Shown in pieces: positions 54,165-64,000 of a stretch of DNA of 64,000 nucleotides. The notes under the pieces are model-generated. The model did no database searches. It saw only the letters and a program-made list of their open reading frames with translations, and was not told the origin of the DNA. The stretch is from Aquimixticola soesokkakensis (lineage in GTDB: Bacteria > Pseudomonadota > Alphaproteobacteria > Rhodobacterales > Rhodobacteraceae): assembly GCF_900172375.1 (NCBI RefSeq), contig NZ_FWFS01000001.1:372001-436000 (forward strand). Reading direction: 5' to 3'. Each line of letters begins with the position of its first letter. Position 1 is the first letter of the stretch. The translations under genes were made by a program, and so were the position numbers.

Positions 54165-54862
54165 TGGCTAAATTTGGTAAACGTACCCGCGCCGCACGCG
54201 AAGCATTCGCCGGCAAAGAAGACATCACGGTCGAAGCAGCCGTGGCTCTGATCAAATCCTCGGCCTCCGCGAAATTCGACGAAACCGTTGAAATCGCTCT
54301 GAACCTTGGCGTTGACCCCCGTCACGCAGACCAAATGGTCCGTGGCGTTGTGTCCCTGCCCAACGGCACCGGTAAAACCGTGCGCGTTGCTGTGTTTGCC
54401 CGTGGCGCGAAGGCTGACGAAGCCACCGCAGCCGGTGCAGACATCGTCGGTGCAGAAGAGCTGATGGAAACCATCCAGTCGGGCAAGATCGAATTCGATC
54501 GCTGCATCGCGACTCCGGACATGATGGGGATCGTTGGTCGCCTTGGTAAAATCCTCGGCCCGCGTAACCTGATGCCCAACCCGCGCGTTGGCACCGTGAC
54601 CATGGACGTGAAAGCGGCCGTGGAAGCAGCCAAAGGCGGCGAAGTCCAGTTCAAAGCCGAGAAAGCCGGCGTTGTGCACGGCGGCATCGGCAAAGTGTCC
54701 TTCACCGAAGAACAGCTGACCCAGAACGTTCGCGCGTTCGTGGACGCTGTTCAAAAAGCCAAGCCCACGGGCGCCAAAGGGGCGTACATGCAGAAAGTTT
54801 CTCTGTCGTCCACCATGGGCCCGGGCGTGTCGGTTGCTGTCGAGAACGCAATCGAAGGCTAA
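54164..54862 (+). CDS. rplA: 50S ribosomal protein L1
   Basis: A 232-residue L1 of the L1 stalk; in other bacteria it autoregulates the L11-L1 operon by binding its mRNA. Contains [35 protein letters not shown] and [14 protein letters not shown]. Translationally coupled to rplK. Confidence 0.99.
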   Translation: MAKFGKRTRAAREAFAGKEDITVEAAVALIKSSASAKFDETVEIALNLGVDPRHADQMVRGVVSLPNGTGKTVRVAVFARGAKADEATAAGADIVGAEELMETIQSGKIEFDRCIATPDMMGIVGRLGKILGPRNLMPNPRVGTVTMDVKAAVEAAKGGEVQFKAEKAGVVHGGIGKVSFTEEQLTQNVRAFVDAVQKAKPTGAKGAYMQKVSLSSTMGPGVSVAVENAIEG

Positions 54863-55104
54863 GAATTTGGTTGCGGTTCATCCGCACCGAATGGCGGGGC
54901 ATCCGTGCCCCGTCCTGTCCGAGACGGAGGGTTTGCAGCACCTGCTGTGAATAAATCCTTCCTGAGATGGGGAACGTGAGAGATTTACGAGGGAGACCTC
55001 GGGCGATCTGGATCGGGACCCTCAAAACGGACCCGAACGCTCTGGACATTCGTTCAGGGCAAATATGAGCCGGAGGGGTGACCCTCCATACTTGGAGTGA
55101 AACT
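54863..55104 (+). promoter_or_regulatory. rplJ leader (L10-type autoregulatory region)
   Basis: The 242 bases between rplA and rplJ contain several stems. The last is GGAGGG-GTGA-CCCTCC (55072-55087), just before the GGAG ribosome site of rplJ. This is the place where L10(L12) complexes bind in other bacteria to repress rplJL; the position and hairpins are seen, the function is inferred from that. Confidence 0.6.
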
Positions 55105-55620
55105 GTGGATAGAGCACAAAAAGAGAAGGTGATCGAGGAACTCGGTCAAATCTTTGAAAGCTCTGGCGTTGTAGTGGTTGCTCACTACGCGGGTCTCACG
55201 GTTGCGAACATGCAGGATCTTCGGGGGCGCATGCGCGCTGTCGGCGGTTCCGTCCGCGTTGCCAAGAACAAGCTCGCCAAGATCGCCCTTGAAGGCACCC
55301 CCAACCAGCCGGTTGCGGATCTGCTGACGGGCATGACCGTTCTCGCCTATTCCGAAGACCCTGTGGCAGCTGCCAAAGTGGTCGTGGATTACGCAAAAAC
55401 CAACGAGAAGCTTCAAATTCTCGGCGGTGCGATGGGTGGAACTGGTCTCGACGTCGATGGTGTGAAAGCCGTGTCGCAAATGCCGTCTCGCGAGGAGCTT
55501 ATTGCTTCCATCGTGGGCTGCATCGGCGCCCCCGCTTCGAACATCGCCGGCGCGATTGGCGCGCCCGCTTCGAACATCGCTGGCATCTTGTCGACTATCG
55601 AAGACAAAGCTGCTGCATAA
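55105..55620 (+). CDS. rplJ: 50S ribosomal protein L10
   Basis: A 171-residue L10, the base of the L7/L12 stalk. Includes [27 protein letters not shown] and ASREEL-type segment. An 11-residue tandem repeat ([11 protein letters not shown] twice, from a 33-bp duplication) lies in the C-terminal L7/L12-binding helix region. GTG at 55105 with GGAG; an upstream in-frame ATG lacks a ribosome site. Confidence 0.97.
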   Translation: MDRAQKEKVIEELGQIFESSGVVVVAHYAGLTVANMQDLRGRMRAVGGSVRVAKNKLAKIALEGTPNQPVADLLTGMTVLAYSEDPVAAAKVVVDYAKTNEKLQILGGAMGGTGLDVDGVKAVSQMPSREELIASIVGCIGAPASNIAGAIGAPASNIAGILSTIEDKAAA

Positions 55621-55689
55621 AGCAATCTGAGCCGCGTAGGGTTGTAATTGCCCGCGTTGGAACACATCTAAATTTGAATGGATAGCAAA

Positions 55690-56064
55690 ATGGCTGATCT
55701 GAAAAAACTCGCCGAAGAGATCGTGGGTCTGACCCTTCTCGAAGCACAAGAACTGAAAACCATCCTCAAAGACGAGTACGGCATCGAGCCCGCTGCTGGC
55801 GGCGCTGTCATGATGGCTGGCCCCGCAGGCGACGCAGGTGCTGCTGCTGAGGAAAAAACCGAATTCGACGTCGTCCTGAAAGACGCCGGCGCTTCGAAAA
55901 TCAACGTCATCAAAGAAGTCCGCGCCATCACCGGCCTGGGCCTCAAAGAAGCCAAAGACCTCGTGGAAGCTGGCGGCAAAGTCAAAGAAGGCGCTGCCAA
56001 AGCAGAAGCAGAAGAAGTCAAAGCGAAACTCGAAGCCGCTGGCGCGACTGTCGAGCTGGCCTAA
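55690..56064 (+). CDS. rplL: 50S ribosomal protein L7/L12
   Basis: A 124-residue acidic stalk protein: N-terminal dimer domain ([26 protein letters not shown]), Ala/Gly-rich hinge (~38-55) and the C-terminal factor-binding domain with [23 protein letters not shown]. The ATG at 55690 fits the family better than one four codons upstream. Confidence 0.98.
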   Translation: MADLKKLAEEIVGLTLLEAQELKTILKDEYGIEPAAGGAVMMAGPAGDAGAAAEEKTEFDVVLKDAGASKINVIKEVRAITGLGLKEAKDLVEAGGKVKEGAAKAEAEEVKAKLEAAGATVELA

Positions 56065-56098
56065 TTGGCTTTGGCCCTTTAGGGTCGCACAAAATACA

Positions 56099-56127
56099 GG
56101 CTGGATCCCGAAATTCGGGGTCCAGCC
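56099..56127 (+). promoter_or_regulatory. Strong stem-loop between rplL and rpoB (attenuator or processing site)
   Basis: GGCTGGATCCCG (56099-56110), loop AAATT, CGGGGTCCAGCC (56116-56127): a 12-bp stem with one G-T pair and no T-run. In E. coli the same spacer carries an attenuator and an RNase III site; an equivalent role is likely. The 256-bp spacer contains no gene. Confidence 0.75.
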
Positions 56128-56320
56128 GAACCTGTCTTGGTAAGTGCCTCTTGCGCGATGACGCGTGGGTCGGCTTTTTCCAAGGGTAGGTTTTTGGTCG
56201 GGAGCACGCCATTGGGTCGGCGCGCAGGAATAGACCTCTAACCCCCTCTTTCGTAAGGGCGCAGTTGCCGGAACCCAACAGCGGCTGTGCTTGCGAAAAT
56301 CTGAAAGGTGATGACGCGCA

Positions 56321-59300
56321 ATGGGCTCTACCTTCCTCGGCCAAAAACGCCTCCGCAAATATTACGGTAAAATCCGTGAAGTGCTGGAGATGCCGAACCT
56401 CATTGAGGTCCAGAAATCCTCCTACGACCTGTTCCTGAATTCCGGGGACAGCCTTGAGCCGCTCGACGGCGAAGGCATCAAGGGCGTATTCCAATCGGTT
56501 TTCCCGATTAAGGATTTCAACGAGACCGCTATTCTCGAATTCGTCAAATACGAACTCGAGTCCCCGAAATATGATGTCGAAGAGTGCATGCAGCGCGACA
56601 TGACCTATAGCGCGCCGCTCAAGGTGACGCTGCGTCTGATCGTGTTCGATGTGGACGAAGACACGGGCGCCAAGTCGGTGAAAGACATCAAGGAACAAGA
56701 CGTGTTCATGGGCGACATGCCCCTGATGACGCCCAACGGCACCTTTGTCGTCAATGGCACCGAGCGTGTGATCGTGTCCCAGATGCACCGCTCGCCCGGT
56801 GTGTTCTTTGACCACGACAAGGGCAAAACCCATTCGTCGGGTAAATTGCTCTTTGCATGTCGGATCATTCCCTACCGCGGGTCGTGGCTCGACTTCGAAT
56901 TCGACGCCAAAGACATCGTGTTTGCCCGTATCGACCGTCGTCGTAAGCTGCCCGTGACCACACTGCTCTATGCGCTTGGCATGGATCAGGAAGGCATCAT
57001 GGACGCCTATTACAACACCGTCGATTACAAGCTCGACAAGAACAAGGGTTGGGTAACCAAGTTCTTCCCCGAGCGTGTGCGCGGCACCCGTCCGCAGTAC
57101 GACCTTGTGGATGCGGCGACCGGCGAAGTCATCTGCAAAGCTGGCGACAAGATGACGCCGCGCGCGGTGAAAAAGCTGATCGACGAAGGCAATGTGACCG
57201 AGCTTTTGGTGCCCTTCGAGCGCATCATGGGCAAATTCGTTGCCAAAGACATCATCAACGAAGAAAACGGCGCAATCTACGTCGAGGCCGGTGACGAACT
57301 TACCTGGGAACTCGACAAAGAGGGCGACGTTGTTGGCGGTGCTTTGAAAGACCTGCTCGACGCCGGGATCACCGAGATTCCCGTGCTCGACATCGACAAC
57401 GTCAACGTGGGCGCCTACATGCGCAACACGATGGCGGCGGATAAAAACATGAACCGCGAAACCGCGCTCATGGATATCTACCGCGTCATGCGTCCGGGTG
57501 AGCCGCCGACCGTTGAAGCGGCGTCCGGCCTCTTTGATACGCTGTTCTTCGATAGCGAGCGTTATGACCTTTCGGCTGTTGGTCGCGTGAAAATGAACAT
57601 GCGTCTTGACCTTGATGCGCCGGATACCCAGCGCACCCTGCGTCATGCGGATATCATTTCCTGCATCAAGGCCCTCGTGGAACTGCGCGACGGTCGTGGC
57701 GACATCGACGACATCGACCACCTGGGCAACCGCCGTGTGCGCTCGGTCGGCGAACTCATGGAAAACCAGTACCGCGTCGGGCTGCTTCGTATGGAGCGCG
57801 CGATCAAGGAACGTATGTCTTCCGTCGAGATCGACACGGTCATGCCGCAAGACCTCATCAACGCGAAACCGGCTGCTGCTGCGGTGCGTGAATTCTTCGG
57901 CTCCTCGCAGCTGTCGCAGTTCATGGACCAAACCAACCCGCTCTCGGAAGTCACGCACAAGCGTCGTCTGTCCGCGCTTGGGCCGGGCGGTTTGACCCGC
58001 GAACGTGCCGGTTTCGAAGTCCGCGACGTTCACCCGACCCACTATGGCCGGATGTGCCCGATTGAAACGCCGGAAGGCCCGAACATCGGTCTGATCAACT
58101 CGCTGGCAACTTTTGCACGCGTGAACAAATACGGCTTCATCGAAACGCCCTACCGTAAGGTTGTCGACAACAAGGTCACTGACGAAGTGAACTACATGTC
58201 CGCGACCGAGGAAATGCGTCACACGGTGGCGCAGGCCAACGCCTCGCTCGATTCCGATGGCAAGTTCACGGATGACCTGATTTCGACCCGCCAGTCGGGC
58301 GAATTCATGCTCAACCCGCCGGAAAACGTGGATCTGATCGACGTGTCGCCCAAACAGCTGGTGTCTGTTGCGGCTTCGCTTATTCCGTTCCTCGAAAACG
58401 ACGATGCTAACCGCGCTCTCATGGGCTCGAACATGCAACGTCAGGCAGTGCCGCTTTTGCGTGCCGAGGCGCCGCTTGTCGGCACCGGTATCGAAGAAGT
58501 TGTGGCCCGCGACTCCGGTGCTGCGATCATGGCCAAACGCGCTGGTATCATCGACCAGGTCGATGCGACCCGTATCGTTGTGCGCGCGACCGCAGACATG
58601 GAAGTCGGTGATCCCGGCGTGGACATCTACCGTCTGCGTAAATTCCAGCGCTCCAACCAGAACACCTGCATCAACCAGAAACCTCTGGTGAAAGTCGGTG
58701 ATGTGGTCGGCAAGAACGAAGTCATCGCGGATGGTCCGTCCACCGAGATGGGCGAACTTGCTCTGGGCAAAAACGTGGTCGTCGCGTTCATGCCGTGGAA
58801 CGGGTACAACTACGAAGACTCCATCCTGATTTCCGAACGCATCTCGCGCGATGACGTGTTCACCTCTGTCCATATCGAGGAATTCGAAGTGGCGGCGCGC
58901 GACACGAAACTCGGGCCGGAAGAAATCACCCGCGATATTCCCAACGTCGGCGAGGAAGCCCTGCGCAACCTCGACGAAGCAGGCGTTGTCTACATCGGTG
59001 CGCATGTCGAACCGGGTGACATTCTGGTCGGGAAAATCACGCCCAAGGGCGAAAGCCCGATGACGCCGGAAGAAAAACTTCTGCGCGCCATCTTTGGTGA
59101 AAAGGCATCGGACGTGCGCGACACCTCGCTGCGCGTGAAACCCGGTGACTACGGGACTGTCGTGGAAGTGCGCGTCTTCAACCGCCACGGTGTCGAAAAA
59201 GACGAACGCTCCTTGCAGATCGAGCGCGAAGAAGTCGAAAGCCTGTCGCGCGACCGTGACGACGAGCTCGCGATCCTCGAGCGCAACATCTACCAGCGTC

Positions 59301-60457
59301 TGAGCGATCTGATCCTGGGCAAAACGGCTGTCAAAGGCCCACGTGGCGTCAAAACGCCGGGCGTGATCACCCAAGAGCTTTTGGGCGAATTGTCCAAAGG
59401 CCAGTGGTGGCAGCTTGCCTTGGAAGAAGAGGCCGATGCGCAAATCGTCGAGGCTCTGAACGCCCAGTACGAAGCGCAAAAGCGTGCTCTTGATCACCGT
59501 TTCGAAGACAAGGTCGAAAAAGTCCGTCGCGGCGACGATCTGCCCCCGGGCGTGATGAAAATGGTCAAAGTGTTCATCGCGGTGAAGCGCAAGCTGCAGC
59601 CGGGTGACAAAATGGCCGGTCGTCACGGCAACAAAGGTGTGATTTCGCGCGTCGTTCCCATGGAAGATATGCCCTTCCTCGCGGACGGCACGCCGGTCGA
59701 TTTCTGTCTCAACCCGCTCGGCGTGCCGTCGCGGATGAACGTTGGTCAGATTCTCGAGTGTCACATGGGCTGGGCGTCGCGCGGTCTTGGCATCCAGGTG
59801 GACGAGGCTCTGCAAGAGTACCGCCGCTCGGGTGACATGACCCCCGTGAAAGACGCGCTGAAATTCGTCTACGGCGAAGAGGTGTACAACGAGGGCTTTG
59901 AAGGTCAGGAGGACAGCCTTGTCCTTGATATGGCTGCCAATGTCACCCGTGGTGTGCCGATCGCAACGCCCGTCTTTGACGGTGCGAAAGAGGCGGATGT
60001 CAACGATGCGCTCAAACGCGCAGGCTTTGATACCTCGGGCCAATCGGTGCTGTTTGATGGCCGTACAGGCGAACAATTCGCCCGTAAGGTCACCGTCGGC
60101 ATGAAGTACCTGCTGAAGCTGCATCACCTTGTGGACGACAAAATCCACGCGCGCTCGACCGGTCCGTACTCGCTTGTCACCCAGCAGCCGCTTGGTGGTA
60201 AGGCCCAGTTCGGTGGTCAGCGTTTCGGGGAGATGGAAGTCTGGGCGCTCGAAGCTTATGGCGCCGCCTACACGTTGCAGGAAATGCTTACGGTCAAGTC
60301 GGACGATGTTGCCGGCCGGACCAAGGTCTACGAGTCGATCGTCAAAGGCGAAGACAACTTCGAGGCCGGTATTCCCGAAAGCTTTAACGTGCTGGTCAAA
60401 GAAGTCCGCGGCCTCGGCCTCAACATGGAACTCCTGGATGCGGAGGGGGAAGAGTAA
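56321..60457 (+). CDS. rpoB: DNA-directed RNA polymerase beta subunit
   Basis: A 1378-residue beta subunit, normal alphaproteobacterial length. The rifampicin region (starting at residue ~525, [19 protein letters not shown]) keeps Asp, His and Ser at the usual resistance positions. Conserved blocks include [36 protein letters not shown] and the C-terminal [19 protein letters not shown]. Continues the rplJL-rpoBC operon after the stem-loop. Confidence 0.99.
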   Translation: MGSTFLGQKRLRKYYGKIREVLEMPNLIEVQKSSYDLFLNSGDSLEPLDGEGIKGVFQSVFPIKDFNETAILEFVKYELESPKYDVEECMQRDMTYSAPLKVTLRLIVFDVDEDTGAKSVKDIKEQDVFMGDMPLMTPNGTFVVNGTERVIVSQMHRSPGVFFDHDKGKTHSSGKLLFACRIIPYRGSWLDFEFDAKDIVFARIDRRRKLPVTTLLYALGMDQEGIMDAYYNTVDYKLDKNKGWVTKFFPERVRGTRPQYDLVDAATGEVICKAGDKMTPRAVKKLIDEGNVTELLVPFERIMGKFVAKDIINEENGAIYVEAGDELTWELDKEGDVVGGALKDLLDAGITEIPVLDIDNVNVGAYMRNTMAADKNMNRETALMDIYRVMRPGEPPTVEAASGLFDTLFFDSERYDLSAVGRVKMNMRLDLDAPDTQRTLRHADIISCIKALVELRDGRGDIDDIDHLGNRRVRSVGELMENQYRVGLLRMERAIKERMSSVEIDTVMPQDLINAKPAAAAVREFFGSSQLSQFMDQTNPLSEVTHKRRLSALGPGGLTRERAGFEVRDVHPTHYGRMCPIETPEGPNIGLINSLATFARVNKYGFIETPYRKVVDNKVTDEVNYMSATEEMRHTVAQANASLDSDGKFTDDLISTRQSGEFMLNPPENVDLIDVSPKQLVSVAASLIPFLENDDANRALMGSNMQRQAVPLLRAEAPLVGTGIEEVVARDSGAAIMAKRAGIIDQVDATRIVVRATADMEVGDPGVDIYRLRKFQRSNQNTCINQKPLVKVGDVVGKNEVIADGPSTEMGELALGKNVVVAFMPWNGYNYEDSILISERISRDDVFTSVHIEEFEVAARDTKLGPEEITRDIPNVGEEALRNLDEAGVVYIGAHVEPGDILVGKITPKGESPMTPEEKLLRAIFGEKASDVRDTSLRVKPGDYGTVVEVRVFNRHGVEKDERSLQIEREEVESLSRDRDDELAILERNIYQRLSDLILGKTAVKGPRGVKTPGVITQELLGELSKGQWWQLALEEEADAQIVEALNAQYEAQKRALDHRFEDKVEKVRRGDDLPPGVMKMVKVFIAVKRKLQPGDKMAGRHGNKGVISRVVPMEDMPFLADGTPVDFCLNPLGVPSRMNVGQILECHMGWASRGLGIQVDEALQEYRRSGDMTPVKDALKFVYGEEVYNEGFEGQEDSLVLDMAANVTRGVPIATPVFDGAKEADVNDALKRAGFDTSGQSVLFDGRTGEQFARKVTVGMKYLLKLHHLVDDKIHARSTGPYSLVTQQPLGGKAQFGGQRFGEMEVWALEAYGAAYTLQEMLTVKSDDVAGRTKVYESIVKGEDNFEAGIPESFNVLVKEVRGLGLNMELLDAEGEE

Positions 60458-60510
60458 GGGTTTCCTCAAGGAAAGCCCTACTCGGGCGGCGCTGGTCTCT
60501 GGTGTCGCCC
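60457..60510 (+). promoter_or_regulatory. Two small hairpins in the rpoB-rpoC spacer
   Basis: AGGGTTTCC-TCAA-GGAAAGCCCT (60457-60479) overlaps the rpoB stop, and GGGCG/CGCCC (60484-60488, 60506-60510) follows. Possibly RNA processing or translation-spacing elements. Confidence 0.45.
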
Positions 60511-60542
60511 ACCCTTCTTCGGTCTGAAATTAGGAATTCAAG

Positions 60543-64000
<3,458 letters not shown>

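Noticed and set aside
56018-60469. 1483-codon open frame antisense to rpoB, and a similar one antisense to rpoC (60555-63983)
   Set aside because: They are exact shadows of strongly conserved polymerase genes, produced by GC-rich codon usage; the translations resemble no protein and have no ribosome sites.

Overview
The window is a contiguous, gene-dense stretch of a GC-rich alphaproteobacterial chromosome, best matched to the Rhodobacterales (Rhodobacteraceae/Roseobacter group). The evidence is the pckA | chvI-chvG-hprK-rapZ-EIIA-HPr order, the relA/spoT - DUF2062 - pdxJ-acpS-lepB-rnc-era - DUF1491 - recO run, an ethylmalonyl-CoA pathway gene (mcd), and DUF6473, DUF1636 and GSCFA proteins. 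Nothing indicates a prophage, IS element, CRISPR array or integrated plasmid; this is mostly core genome. Identifications come from reading translated sequence and recalled family motifs; no database search was run.

Layout. 1-1.5 kb: peptide deformylase, a degenerate deformylase paralogue and the 5' part of fmt. 1.6-3.2 kb: a PatB-type C-S lyase facing a small protein of unknown function. 3.3-10.1 kb: a tightly overlapped cobalamin operon on the minus strand (cbiX, cobH, a CPCC zinc-ribbon-like gene, cobL, cobI, a cbiG-cobJ fusion, cobM). 10.5-11.9 kb: a glutathionyl-hydroquinone reductase-type GST and a degenerate receiver-domain protein. 12.2-14.5 kb: a second cobalamin block (DUF1636, cobC, cbiB). 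14.6-17.1 kb: lytic transglycosylase, NYN-domain protein, folK. 17.2-25.4 kb: rpoZ, relA/spoT and the pdxJ-acpS-lepB-rnc-era-recO housekeeping run. 25.4-30.0 kb: a dehydrogenase, mcd and pckA on the minus strand. 30.4-35.8 kb: ChvI/ChvG two-component system with HprK, RapZ, EIIA and HPr, an incomplete regulatory PTS, then an acyltransferase. 35.8-41.9 kb: hydroxybutyryl-CoA dehydrogenase, DUF6473, etfBA, PduO adenosyltransferase, two small membrane or SH3 proteins and an SDR. 42-47.7 kb: parC, a DUF898 membrane protein with an M48 protease, and a lipoprotein. 47.9-64 kb: tuf, a ZntB/CorA transporter, a GSCFA / GDSH pair, tRNA-Trp, secE, nusG, rplKA, rplJL, rpoB and the 5' 3.46 kb of rpoC.

How the genes connect. 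Two cobalamin blocks plus the PduO adenosyltransferase next to etfBA supply adenosylcobalamin. The ethylmalonyl-CoA pathway, represented here by mcd, needs that cofactor for its two mutases, and Mcd is expected to pass electrons to EtfAB. PckA, HBD and the ChvGI/HprK/HPr cluster form a carbon-status and envelope-signalling neighbourhood. The right end is the classical transcription/translation superoperon.

The most interesting non-textbook items are: a deformylase paralogue lacking the metal-binding Cys and catalytic Glu inside the def-fmt operon; three helically phased GCGCAA boxes between pckA and chvI; a duplicated mcd 3' end with an inverted 12-bp footprint; a 48-bp tandem duplication of the tuf 3' end; three CxxC modules plus a His-rich tail on CbiX; unexplained Cys-rich partners (CPCC and DUF1636) in the B12 operons; and an overlapping GSCFA/GDSH gene pair.
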